Origin: Sideroxydans sp.
Lineage (GTDB): Bacteria; Pseudomonadota; Gammaproteobacteria; Burkholderiales; Gallionellaceae
Direction: 5' to 3'
Length of the DNA stretch: 64,000 nt
Assembly: GCA_028707175.1 (NCBI GenBank)
Contig: JAQTUV010000004.1
Location: 124,001 to 188,000, forward strand
Made by a program: the position numbers and the translations under genes. This document shows positions 57,555-64,000 of this stretch, in pieces; the first letter of the stretch is position 1, and each line of letters opens with the position of its first letter. The notes under the pieces are model-generated. The model saw only the letters and a list, made by a program, of their open reading frames with translations, made no database searches and was not told where the DNA came from.

Positions 57555-57887
57555 TTACCCAGCCCGGAAGACACCCACAATCAGGGGTACCAAGACAACA
57601 AAAGGAGTCCACAGAACAAATGGACTAATTCCCCAAATAACGTACCTTATTTTTCTTTCACTGACTTGCCACTGCTGTAAATAGCCAAACAAGAAACTCG
57701 TCAATCCATGTATTAACGAAATCCAAACGTAATACACACTTAGCGCTGCCAATATGAATACAAATAAATTTTTCGTTTCCCACCAAGCAGAACAGACAAC
57801 AACAGAAAGCGTCACCCACTCAATCCACTTAAACCACTCTTCTCTGTACTTATACGTTTGCAAGTATTTTAGAAAATTTCGCTCCAT
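57555..57887 (-). CDS. Small membrane protein of unknown function
   Basis: 110-aa protein from ATG 57887 behind GAGAGGAG; a longer frame upstream is not needed. The first ~25 residues are charged and aromatic (ERNFLKYLQTYKYREEWFKWIEW). Three helices follow (WVTLSVVVCSAWW, LFVFILAALSVYYVWISLI, and SPFVLWTPFVVLVPLIVGVF). No family recognised. GGGGTCAGCATC lies about 55 bp upstream. Confidence 0.7.
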   Translation of the reverse strand: MERNFLKYLQTYKYREEWFKWIEWVTLSVVVCSAWWETKNLFVFILAALSVYYVWISLIHGLTSFLFGYLQQWQVSERKIRYVIWGISPFVLWTPFVVLVPLIVGVFRAG

Positions 57888-58030
57888 TCCCGCTCCTCTC
57901 CGAACGCAACGATTGGCAACAATTAAACAATTCAAATCATTGGGGTCAGCATCGCAATCATTTCCCCTCTTCCCAATCTTCAACATTCAATCCCGCGCAC
58001 TTAAACGAGGAAAGACCACGGCTTCCCCTC

Positions 58031-58297
58031 TCACTTATCCACCACCCACACGCCACCACGCAATTTTATTTCTTCATGCATCGCATCAGGTGCAAGGTCA
58101 AGTTCACCTGGCCAAGTCACCGCGCCACCGACTACGGTAACTTGCCGAAATTTTTCAGGATCGTTCAGGTGTGAAAAAACTCCACGAAAGAATCCCGGCA
58201 AGAAGCGAACGACTCCTTCAAGACCATCTTTGAAGCGAACCCACACTGCATGGTCTTCAACGACGCGAACTTCACTGACTCTCCAAGCTGCTGACAT
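58031..58297 (-). CDS. DUF2442 family protein (second copy)
   Basis: 88-aa DUF2442 protein: WRVSEVRVVEDHAVWVRFKDGLEGVVRF, LNDPEKFRQVTVVGGAVTWPGELDLAPDAMHEEI. ATG 58297 with GGAG upstream; the frame is open 22 codons further. It follows the intact DUF4160 gene by 4 bp, the normal pair order. Confidence 0.88.
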   Translation of the reverse strand: MSAAWRVSEVRVVEDHAVWVRFKDGLEGVVRFLPGFFRGVFSHLNDPEKFRQVTVVGGAVTWPGELDLAPDAMHEEIKLRGGVWVVDK

Positions 58298-58301
58298 ATT
58301 T

Positions 58302-58562
58302 CTACTCCAAAGGTGAGATCGGTTTGGGTTGCTGTTTAGCTTCGCACAAGTTCCAGTCTTCAATCAGCTCTGCTTGATGCAATTCCGCCCAATCAAGTAC
58401 TAGATTCATCGCGCGCCTTGGCAATTTACCCTCGATGACTTCCAAGGTCTTTATGTTGATGATCGCTTCGTGATCACCATATTGGCAGTGGAAATGAGGT
58501 GGCGCATGGTCATTCCAAAACATTTGGATGATGATTCCAAAGAACTGGCTGATGGTTGGCAT
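58302..58562 (-). CDS. DUF4160 family protein (intact)
   Basis: 86-aa DUF4160 protein: MPTISQFFGIIIQMFWNDHAPPHFHCQYGDHEAIINIKTLEVIEGKLP. The His-rich HAPPHFH segment is the family hallmark, here complete, unlike the broken paralogue at 56335-56639. AAGGAGA precedes the ATG. Paired with DUF2442; a toxin-antitoxin role has been suggested for such pairs but activity is unproven. Confidence 0.9.
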   Translation of the reverse strand: MPTISQFFGIIIQMFWNDHAPPHFHCQYGDHEAIINIKTLEVIEGKLPRRAMNLVLDWAELHQAELIEDWNLCEAKQQPKPISPLE

Positions 58563-58676
58563 GCACCTTCTCCTTGTTGGCTAGTTTACCCTTCGATACG
58601 GCCTGCGGCCTACTCAGGGCGAACGGCTTACCCTCAACCCCACCCCTCTCCCAGTGGGCGAGGGAGTAAGCGTTGG

Positions 58677-60347
58677 TTACCGACTAATCGGCTTATACCG
58701 AATCCGCTTAGGCTTCGCGCCCTCTTCACCCAAACGCTTCTTCTTGTCCGCCTCATATTCCTGATAGTTGCCATCAAAGAACGTCCACTTGGAATCGCCT
58801 TCGCAAGCGAGGATGTGGGTGGCGATACGGTCTAGGAACCAACGATCGTGGGAAATGACGGCTACGCAGCCGGCGAATTCCAACAGTGCATCTTCGAGTG
58901 CGCGCAGTGTCTCAACGTCGAGGTCGTTTGATGGTTCATCGAGCAGCAACACGTTGCCGCCAGAGATGAGGGTCTGCGCCAAGTGCAGACGTCCGCGCTC
59001 ACCACCGGAGAGTTGGCCGACGATCTTGCCTTGGTCACCCCCTTTGAAGTTGAAGCGGCCGATGTAGGCACGCGCGGGTGTTTCGTATTTGCCCACGGTC
59101 AAGATCTCGTTGCCACCAGAGATGGCGTCGAACACGGTCTTGTCGTTTTGCAGTCCGTCGCGCGATTGGTCGATGTGCGCGATCTTCACGGTCTGGCCGA
59201 TCTTCACGGTACCGCTGTCTGGTGTTTCTTTACCGGTGATCATGCGGAACAAGGTGGATTTACCTGCGCCGTTAGGACCGATGATGCCGACGATGGCGCC
59301 GGGTGGGATCTTGAAGCTGAGGTTGTCGATGAGCAGACGGTCGCCATAGGCTTTGCTGACGCCTTCGAATTCGATGACTTCGTTACCCAGACGTTCGCCC
59401 ACGGGAATGAAGATCTCCTGTGTCTCGTTACGTGCTTGGTGTTCTTGCGAGTTCAGTTCTTCGAAACGTGCGATACGTGCTTTGGATTTTGCCTGACGCG
59501 CTTTCGGGTTCTGGCGCACCCATTCCAATTCTTGCTTCATCGCTTTGGCATGTGCATCCAGTTGCTTCTGCTCTTGCGCCAAGCGCTCGCCCTTTTGGTC
59601 GAGCCAGCTTGAGTAGTTGCCCTTCCAAGGGATGCCGTGTCCACGGTCGAGTTCCAAGATCCACTCGGCGGCGTTGTCGAGGAAGTAACGGTCGTGGGTG
59701 ACAGCGACCACAGTGCCGGGGAAGCGCACGAGGAATTGTTCCAGCCATTCCACTGATTCCGCATCCAAGTGGTTGGTGGGTTCGTCCAGCAACAGCATGT
59801 CGGGCTTTTCCAGCAGCAGCTTGCACAGCGCCACGCGGCGCTTCTCACCACCGGAAAGGTTCTTGATGACGGCATCCCACTCGGGCAGACGCAGCGCATC
59901 GGCTGCGATCTCCATCTGGTGCGATGCATCGCTACCGCTGGCGGCGATGATGGCTTCGAGGCGCGCTTGCTCGGCGGCGAGTGCGTCGAAATCGGCGTTC
60001 TCTTCGGCATAGGCGGCGTACACGGCATCCAACTTGGATTGCGCTTCCATCACTTCGCCGAGCGCGGATTCCACTTCTTGGCGCACAGTCTTGGCAGGGT
60101 CGAGCACGGGCTCTTGTTCCAAATAACCGATCTTGATGTTGGGCAGGTGCTGCACTTCGCCGTCATATTCTTTGTCCTGCTTCGCCATGATGCGCAGCAC
60201 GGTGGACTTACCCGAACCGTTCAGACCCAGCAGGCCGATCTTGGCGCCGGGGAAGAAGCTCAGGGAGATGTCTTTGATGATCTGACGTTTAGGAGGAACG
60301 ATCTTGCTCACACGGAGCATGGACATTACGTATTGGCCTTGTACCAT
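58677..60347 (-). CDS. ettA: Energy-dependent translational throttle protein EttA
   Basis: 556-aa ABC-F protein with two ATPase domains: Walker A LNGSGKST and GPNGAGKST, signatures LSGGEKRR and LSGGERGR, Walker B MLLLDEPTNHLD and VLLLDEPSNDLD. The arm and linker between them are of EttA size. No membrane part. It gates entry of the 70S ribosome into elongation according to ADP/ATP ratio. Stands alone before the repeat array. Confidence 0.95.
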   Translation of the reverse strand: MVQGQYVMSMLRVSKIVPPKRQIIKDISLSFFPGAKIGLLGLNGSGKSTVLRIMAKQDKEYDGEVQHLPNIKIGYLEQEPVLDPAKTVRQEVESALGEVMEAQSKLDAVYAAYAEENADFDALAAEQARLEAIIAASGSDASHQMEIAADALRLPEWDAVIKNLSGGEKRRVALCKLLLEKPDMLLLDEPTNHLDAESVEWLEQFLVRFPGTVVAVTHDRYFLDNAAEWILELDRGHGIPWKGNYSSWLDQKGERLAQEQKQLDAHAKAMKQELEWVRQNPKARQAKSKARIARFEELNSQEHQARNETQEIFIPVGERLGNEVIEFEGVSKAYGDRLLIDNLSFKIPPGAIVGIIGPNGAGKSTLFRMITGKETPDSGTVKIGQTVKIAHIDQSRDGLQNDKTVFDAISGGNEILTVGKYETPARAYIGRFNFKGGDQGKIVGQLSGGERGRLHLAQTLISGGNVLLLDEPSNDLDVETLRALEDALLEFAGCVAVISHDRWFLDRIATHILACEGDSKWTFFDGNYQEYEADKKKRLGEEGAKPKRIRYKPISR

Positions 60348-60433
60348 TTTGCGGATTCTCTAAGGGGTTGCGGAAAGGGGCGTAGCTTACCGCAAAGCAG
60401 GGCTTATTGAGCAGCACGCCCACAAAATCCGCC

Positions 60434-60890
60434 CGTAGGTGTTCAGTTCAACAATGGACGGATGAGGCTTGCCAATCGCGTCGGACTGAAGTCCGACCTA
60501 CGACGCCCTGTAGGTCGGGTTTTAACCCGACAATGGATGGATGAGATTTGCCGATGGCGTCGGACTGAAGTCCGACCTACGACACCCTGTAGGTCGGGTT
60601 TCAACCCGACAATGGACGGATGAGGCTTGCCAATCGCGTCGGACTGAAGTTCGACCTACGACGCCCTGTAGGTCGGGTTTTAACCCGACGATGGATGGAT
60701 GATGCTGACCGATGACGTCGGACTGAAGTCCGACCTGCGCCCCCCTGTAGGTCGGGTTTTAACCCGACAATGGACGGATGAGGCTTGCCAATCGCGTCGG
60801 ACTGAAGTCCGACCTACGACGCCCTGTAGTCGGACTGAAGTCCGACCTACGACACCCTGTAGGTCGGGTTTTAACCCGACGATGGTTGGC
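60434..60890. repeat. 79-bp tandem array with two palindromes per unit
   Basis: Four spaced starts of TGTAGGTCGGGTT at 60509, 60588, 60667 and 60746 (exact 79-bp period), a partial 33-bp unit, and a fifth start at 60858. The first unit (60434-60508) is diverged at its left. Each unit holds palindrome one, GTCGGGTTTTAACCCGAC, then ATGGAYGGATGA, and palindrome two, GTCGGACTGAAGTCCGAC. Palindrome one is the REP-like unit seen at 43567 and 47335. No genes lie within it. Confidence 0.92.
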
Positions 60891-61017
60891 AATAATTTTC
60901 AGTTAGATTTCCTCAAGATTTTTCAGCACACGCCGATAAATGTGGGGCGGAGGGGGAGTTGCCACCTACAGAGCAACGCTCTCTCGAAAGAAAAGGACTA
61001 AGGTGTGAGGGGACAGC

Positions 61018-61926
61018 ATGTTTAGATTGAGGCTCTTTTTTTTACTGTTCGTCAGTTTGACGGTGGCTTCGTGTGACCAAGCCAATGACGACCAACCCTT
61101 GCAATACAGTAATCGCCCAGCCACAGCACAAGCGCATGTGAATTATTTGCTCCCTCACCCGCTCTACAACCCACAAAAACTTACCGAGACTTTCCAACCG
61201 CTGGTGGATTATCTAAACCAGCAAGTTCCTGGCGCCAACCTGCAATTGGAAACTTCGCTCGACTATCAGGCATTTGAAAAGAAAATCCAAAACGGTGAAG
61301 CTGAATTTTTAATCCCCAACCCTTGGCAGACCCTGCAAGCGCAAAACGTGGGATACCACGTGATTTCGATGTGGGGTAACGCAGAAGATTTCAAAGGGAT
61401 TTTCATCGTGCGGAAAGATTCGGGCATCAAAAATCCGTCCGACCTCAAGGGCAAAGTGGTGAGCTATCCATCTCACACGGCCTTAGCTGGCGGCATCATG
61501 CCCCAGTATTTTTTGCATAAACAAGGCATCAACATCAATAGCGACATTCAGAACAGCTACGTTGGCTCGCAAGAGTCTTCGATCATGAACGTGTACTTGG
61601 GCAAATCCGCTGCGGGTGCCACTTGGCCGCCCCCTTGGCGGCTATTCGTGAAAGACCATCCCACCGAAGCGGCTCAACTCGAAGTAATCTGGGAGACCCC
61701 CTCGTTACTCAACAATTCGGTGATGGCACGCGAGGATGTGCCTGAAGCAATCCGCGAAGGTGTCCGAGTTGCCTTGGTCAATCTGCACAACACGCCTGAA
61801 GGCCAAAAAATCTTGGCCGGGATGGAGACTGCGCGCTTTCATCCAGCCAACGATGCAAGTTATGAAGTGGTGCGCGAATACATCAAACGTTTTGAAAAAG
61901 AGGTGCGACCTGTCGCACAAAAATAA
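61018..61926 (+). CDS. PhnD-like phosphate/phosphonate-binding lipoprotein
   Basis: 302-aa periplasmic binding protein, lipobox TVASC with Cys19. PhnD/PtxB features: LTETFQPLVDYLNQQVPGANL, IPNPWQTLQAQNVGYHVI, LKGKVVSYPSHTALAGGIMP and LLNNSVMAREDVPEAIREG. There are no ABC permease or ATPase genes. Its stop overlaps the ATG of the GGDEF-EAL gene (TAATG), so it most likely senses a ligand for that protein. Ligand could be a phosphonate, phosphite or another small molecule. Confidence 0.9.
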   Translation: MFRLRLFFLLFVSLTVASCDQANDDQPLQYSNRPATAQAHVNYLLPHPLYNPQKLTETFQPLVDYLNQQVPGANLQLETSLDYQAFEKKIQNGEAEFLIPNPWQTLQAQNVGYHVISMWGNAEDFKGIFIVRKDSGIKNPSDLKGKVVSYPSHTALAGGIMPQYFLHKQGININSDIQNSYVGSQESSIMNVYLGKSAAGATWPPPWRLFVKDHPTEAAQLEVIWETPSLLNNSVMAREDVPEAIREGVRVALVNLHNTPEGQKILAGMETARFHPANDASYEVVREYIKRFEKEVRPVAQK

Positions 61927-64000
61927 TGTACGAAAAGCTCAAAAATCTATTGTTTGGTAGTCTGCGCAAGCAATTGATCGTGGGGATGTCGCTCGTCATC
62001 GCCACCTTGATGGCTTTGTTTGTCATTACGCTGACACATCGGCAACTGCAGGAAGACACGCATAACCATACCCAGCAACTGATCTCGCTGGCAGAAAGCA
62101 CGGCGGTCTCTTCATCGGTGTGGGTCTCATCGAAGGATTACAGCGGACTACAAGAGATTGTCCTAAGCATCGCCCGCTATCCCAATTTGCGTTACATCAT
62201 CGTGATGGATACCCGTGGCCAGATCGTGGCACACAATGATCCGAGCAAAATCGGACTGCATCTGACTGACCTGCCCATTCAAACAGGCCTGACGACATTG
62301 AATCAAACGCCCAGCATGATCGACGTCATCAGTCCGATCAAATTCACAGGCAAGCACATCGGCTGGGTGCGTCTAGGGATAGACCGCAGACATTTTAATG
62401 AGGTGGTTGCCGAGACCAGACAACAAGGATTCGTCTTTACTCTGATCGGTGTCTTACTCAGCATCATGATCGCTTCGCTGGTAGCAAACTATCTGACGCG
62501 ACGTCTCGCTTCGATTCAACGTGTGGCTGACGGCGTGAATGCAGGGCAAGCGGATGCCCGCGTGTCGCTCCTAGGCAATGATGAAGCTGCCATCCTCGCC
62601 CGACAGTTCAACGACATGCTGGATAGTTTGGCGCAACGTGACGCACAACTGCGTTCCTTCTACGAATTCGACATCGTCGGCTTGGCGATCACCTCGCCAG
62701 AAAAAGGCTGGATACGCATCAATCAATGTCTATGCAACATGCTGGAATATTCCGAACAGGAGTTACGCGGCATGACGTGGGATGCCACAACCCACCCCGA
62801 CGATCTTCCAGCCAGCCTAGAGCAATACAATAAATTGCTGGCGAACGAGATCAGTCTGTATAGCTTGGAAAAGCGCTTCATCAGCAAATCTGGCAAGGTC
62901 ATTCCTGTATTGCTCGTGGCGCGTTGCATCCGCAAAGCGAACGGCGAGGTGGATTACGTAACCGCCATGTTCCAAGATATCTCTGCGCGTAAAGAGGCTG
63001 AAAAAGCCATTGAGACCTTGGCCTATTTCGACCCCCTGACCAAACTACCAAACCGTCGCTTATTCATGGACAGGCTACATACGGCCTTTCTGAACTCGAA
63101 TCGCAACAACCTCTATGGTGCGGTGCTGTTCATTGACATGGATAAGTTCAAAGTTCTCAACGACACCCTCGGCCACGATAGCGGCGACATGATGCTGATC
63201 CAAGTCGCACAGCGCATACAGGGATGCATACGCGAAGTTGATACCGTGGCGCGTTTCGGTGGGGATGAGTTCTTGGTGTTACTCGCAGACGTCGATGCCT
63301 CTACCGATAAAGCATCACAACGTGTAGCCACCGTGGCAGAGAAAATCCGCACTGCCTTGACCAAACCCTACAACCTAAAAGACCGGGAATACATCAGCTC
63401 GCCCAGCATCGGCATTGCTTTGTATCGAGGGCTGGAAAAGTCTGTAGATGATTTGCTCAAACACGCTGACATGGCGATGTACCAAGTGAAAGATTCAGGG
63501 CGTAATGCGGTTCGCTTCTTTGACCCCTCGATGCAATTGGCGGTCGAGACACGTGCCTCTCTGGAGTCAGACCTGCGCCAAGCCATCACTCACCATCAAT
63601 TGCAGTTGTACTACCAAATCCAAGTTGACCAAAAACATCGCCCTATCGGTGCGGAAGCGTTGTTACGTTGGAATCATCCTACGCGCGGGCTCGTACCCCC
63701 TGCTCAGTTCATCCCCGTCGCGGAGCAAAGCTCAGCAATCATTGAGATCGGTGACTGGGTAATGGAAACAGCCTGTCGGCAATTGGCAGCATGGGCTAAA
63801 GCAGATCACACCAACAATCTGATCATTGCGGTGAACGTCAGTGCGTTGCAGTTCAGTCAGCCTGATTTTGTGAGCAAGGTGGACAATCTGTTGCATACCA
63901 CGGGTATTGAGGCGTCTAAGCTGAAGTTAGAACTGACCGAAAGCGTGGTGCTCACCAATACCGCCGACGTGATCAACAAGATGTTTGCCCTGAAAGCATT
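61926..64000 (+). CDS. Membrane GGDEF-EAL protein with HAMP and PAS (3' end outside window)
   Basis: About 691 residues visible; no stop before the window ends. TM1 (about 16-36), a periplasmic domain, TM2 (about 160-185), HAMP, PAS (about 240-360), GGDEF (catalytic RFGGDEF, 445-449) and EAL (GAEALLRWNHP, 577 onward; LTESVV seen before the end). Both catalytic motifs look intact, so it may make and break c-di-GMP. ATG 61926 is coupled by 1 bp to the binding-lipoprotein gene. The periplasmic domain probably contacts that lipoprotein. Confidence 0.93.
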   Translation, partial: MYEKLKNLLFGSLRKQLIVGMSLVIATLMALFVITLTHRQLQEDTHNHTQQLISLAESTAVSSSVWVSSKDYSGLQEIVLSIARYPNLRYIIVMDTRGQIVAHNDPSKIGLHLTDLPIQTGLTTLNQTPSMIDVISPIKFTGKHIGWVRLGIDRRHFNEVVAETRQQGFVFTLIGVLLSIMIASLVANYLTRRLASIQRVADGVNAGQADARVSLLGNDEAAILARQFNDMLDSLAQRDAQLRSFYEFDIVGLAITSPEKGWIRINQCLCNMLEYSEQELRGMTWDATTHPDDLPASLEQYNKLLANEISLYSLEKRFISKSGKVIPVLLVARCIRKANGEVDYVTAMFQDISARKEAEKAIETLAYFDPLTKLPNRRLFMDRLHTAFLNSNRNNLYGAVLFIDMDKFKVLNDTLGHDSGDMMLIQVAQRIQGCIREVDTVARFGGDEFLVLLADVDASTDKASQRVATVAEKIRTALTKPYNLKDREYISSPSIGIALYRGLEKSVDDLLKHADMAMYQVKDSGRNAVRFFDPSMQLAVETRASLESDLRQAITHHQLQLYYQIQVDQKHRPIGAEALLRWNHPTRGLVPPAQFIPVAEQSSAIIEIGDWVMETACRQLAAWAKADHTNNLIIAVNVSALQFSQPDFVSKVDNLLHTTGIEASKLKLELTESVVLTNTADVINKMFALKA

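Noticed and set aside
60434-60890. Possible CRISPR array
   Set aside because: The 79-bp units are repeated throughout with no variable spacers, and both subunits are palindromic; no cas genes.

Overview
The window looks like a chromosomal segment of a betaproteobacterium. The best guess is the order Nitrosomonadales, perhaps a Gallionellaceae-type iron oxidiser. This rests on gene order (exbB-exbD-lpxK-ycaR-kdsB-adk), on a pyrophosphate-based glycolysis block (pfp-hppA-ppa), and on the abundance of c-di-GMP and CZB signalling proteins. The taxonomy is inference from gene content; there is no rRNA, tRNA or CRISPR array in the window.

Layout. 0-6 kb: rsgA, a tiny Lys/Pro-rich gene, an SRPBCC protein, an NAD(P)-binding protein, exported proteins, an AraC regulator and a higBA toxin-antitoxin pair with a palindromic operator over its promoter. 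6-20 kb: a membrane HD-GYP protein, an orphan peptide-binding lipoprotein, and housekeeping genes (ygfZ, a CbiM-like membrane gene, GNAT, an L,D-transpeptidase coupled to tadA, bcp, PIN-PhoH, msrB, yciB, yciI, a parvulin, sodB, lipA, DUF3597). 20-31 kb: an OmpA-like protein, the exbBD-lpxK-ycaR-kdsB-adk-glcG run, an ODP-type di-iron flavoprotein-like protein divergent from pfp across a perfect FNR box, then hppA, ppa and folD.

31-36.5 kb: a compact signalling operon on the minus strand. In transcription order it encodes a divergent Cys-rich CZB-like protein, a two-TM protein, a canonical CZB protein, an HTH-REC regulator, a REC-Hpt-degenerate EAL protein and a membrane histidine kinase. The domains suit a HK to REC to Hpt to HTH-REC phosphorelay with a zinc/redox input. 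It is the best candidate here for an undescribed system. A separate CZB paralogue sits at 49.0 kb.

36.6-49.5 kb: a DMT transporter, sbcCD, yebC, recQ, pgm, and lexA with a umuD-like gene. The lexA promoter is fully readable, with two 14-bp operators. 49.5-61 kb is a patchy accessory zone. It has a Phd-type antitoxin with a frameshifted ParE-type toxin flanked by ~56-bp direct repeats, an Ig-like lipoprotein, a phytochelatin-synthase-family protein, a zinc-ribbon/DUF2628/pilin fusion, and two DUF4160-DUF2442 pairs, one with a broken DUF4160. It also holds small membrane or exported proteins, ettA and a 79-bp tandem palindromic array. Short GATGCTGmCCC motifs recur at the edges of these genes.

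61-64 kb: a PhnD-like lipoprotein translationally coupled to a HAMP-PAS-GGDEF-EAL protein that runs off the window, probably a ligand-sensing c-di-GMP module.
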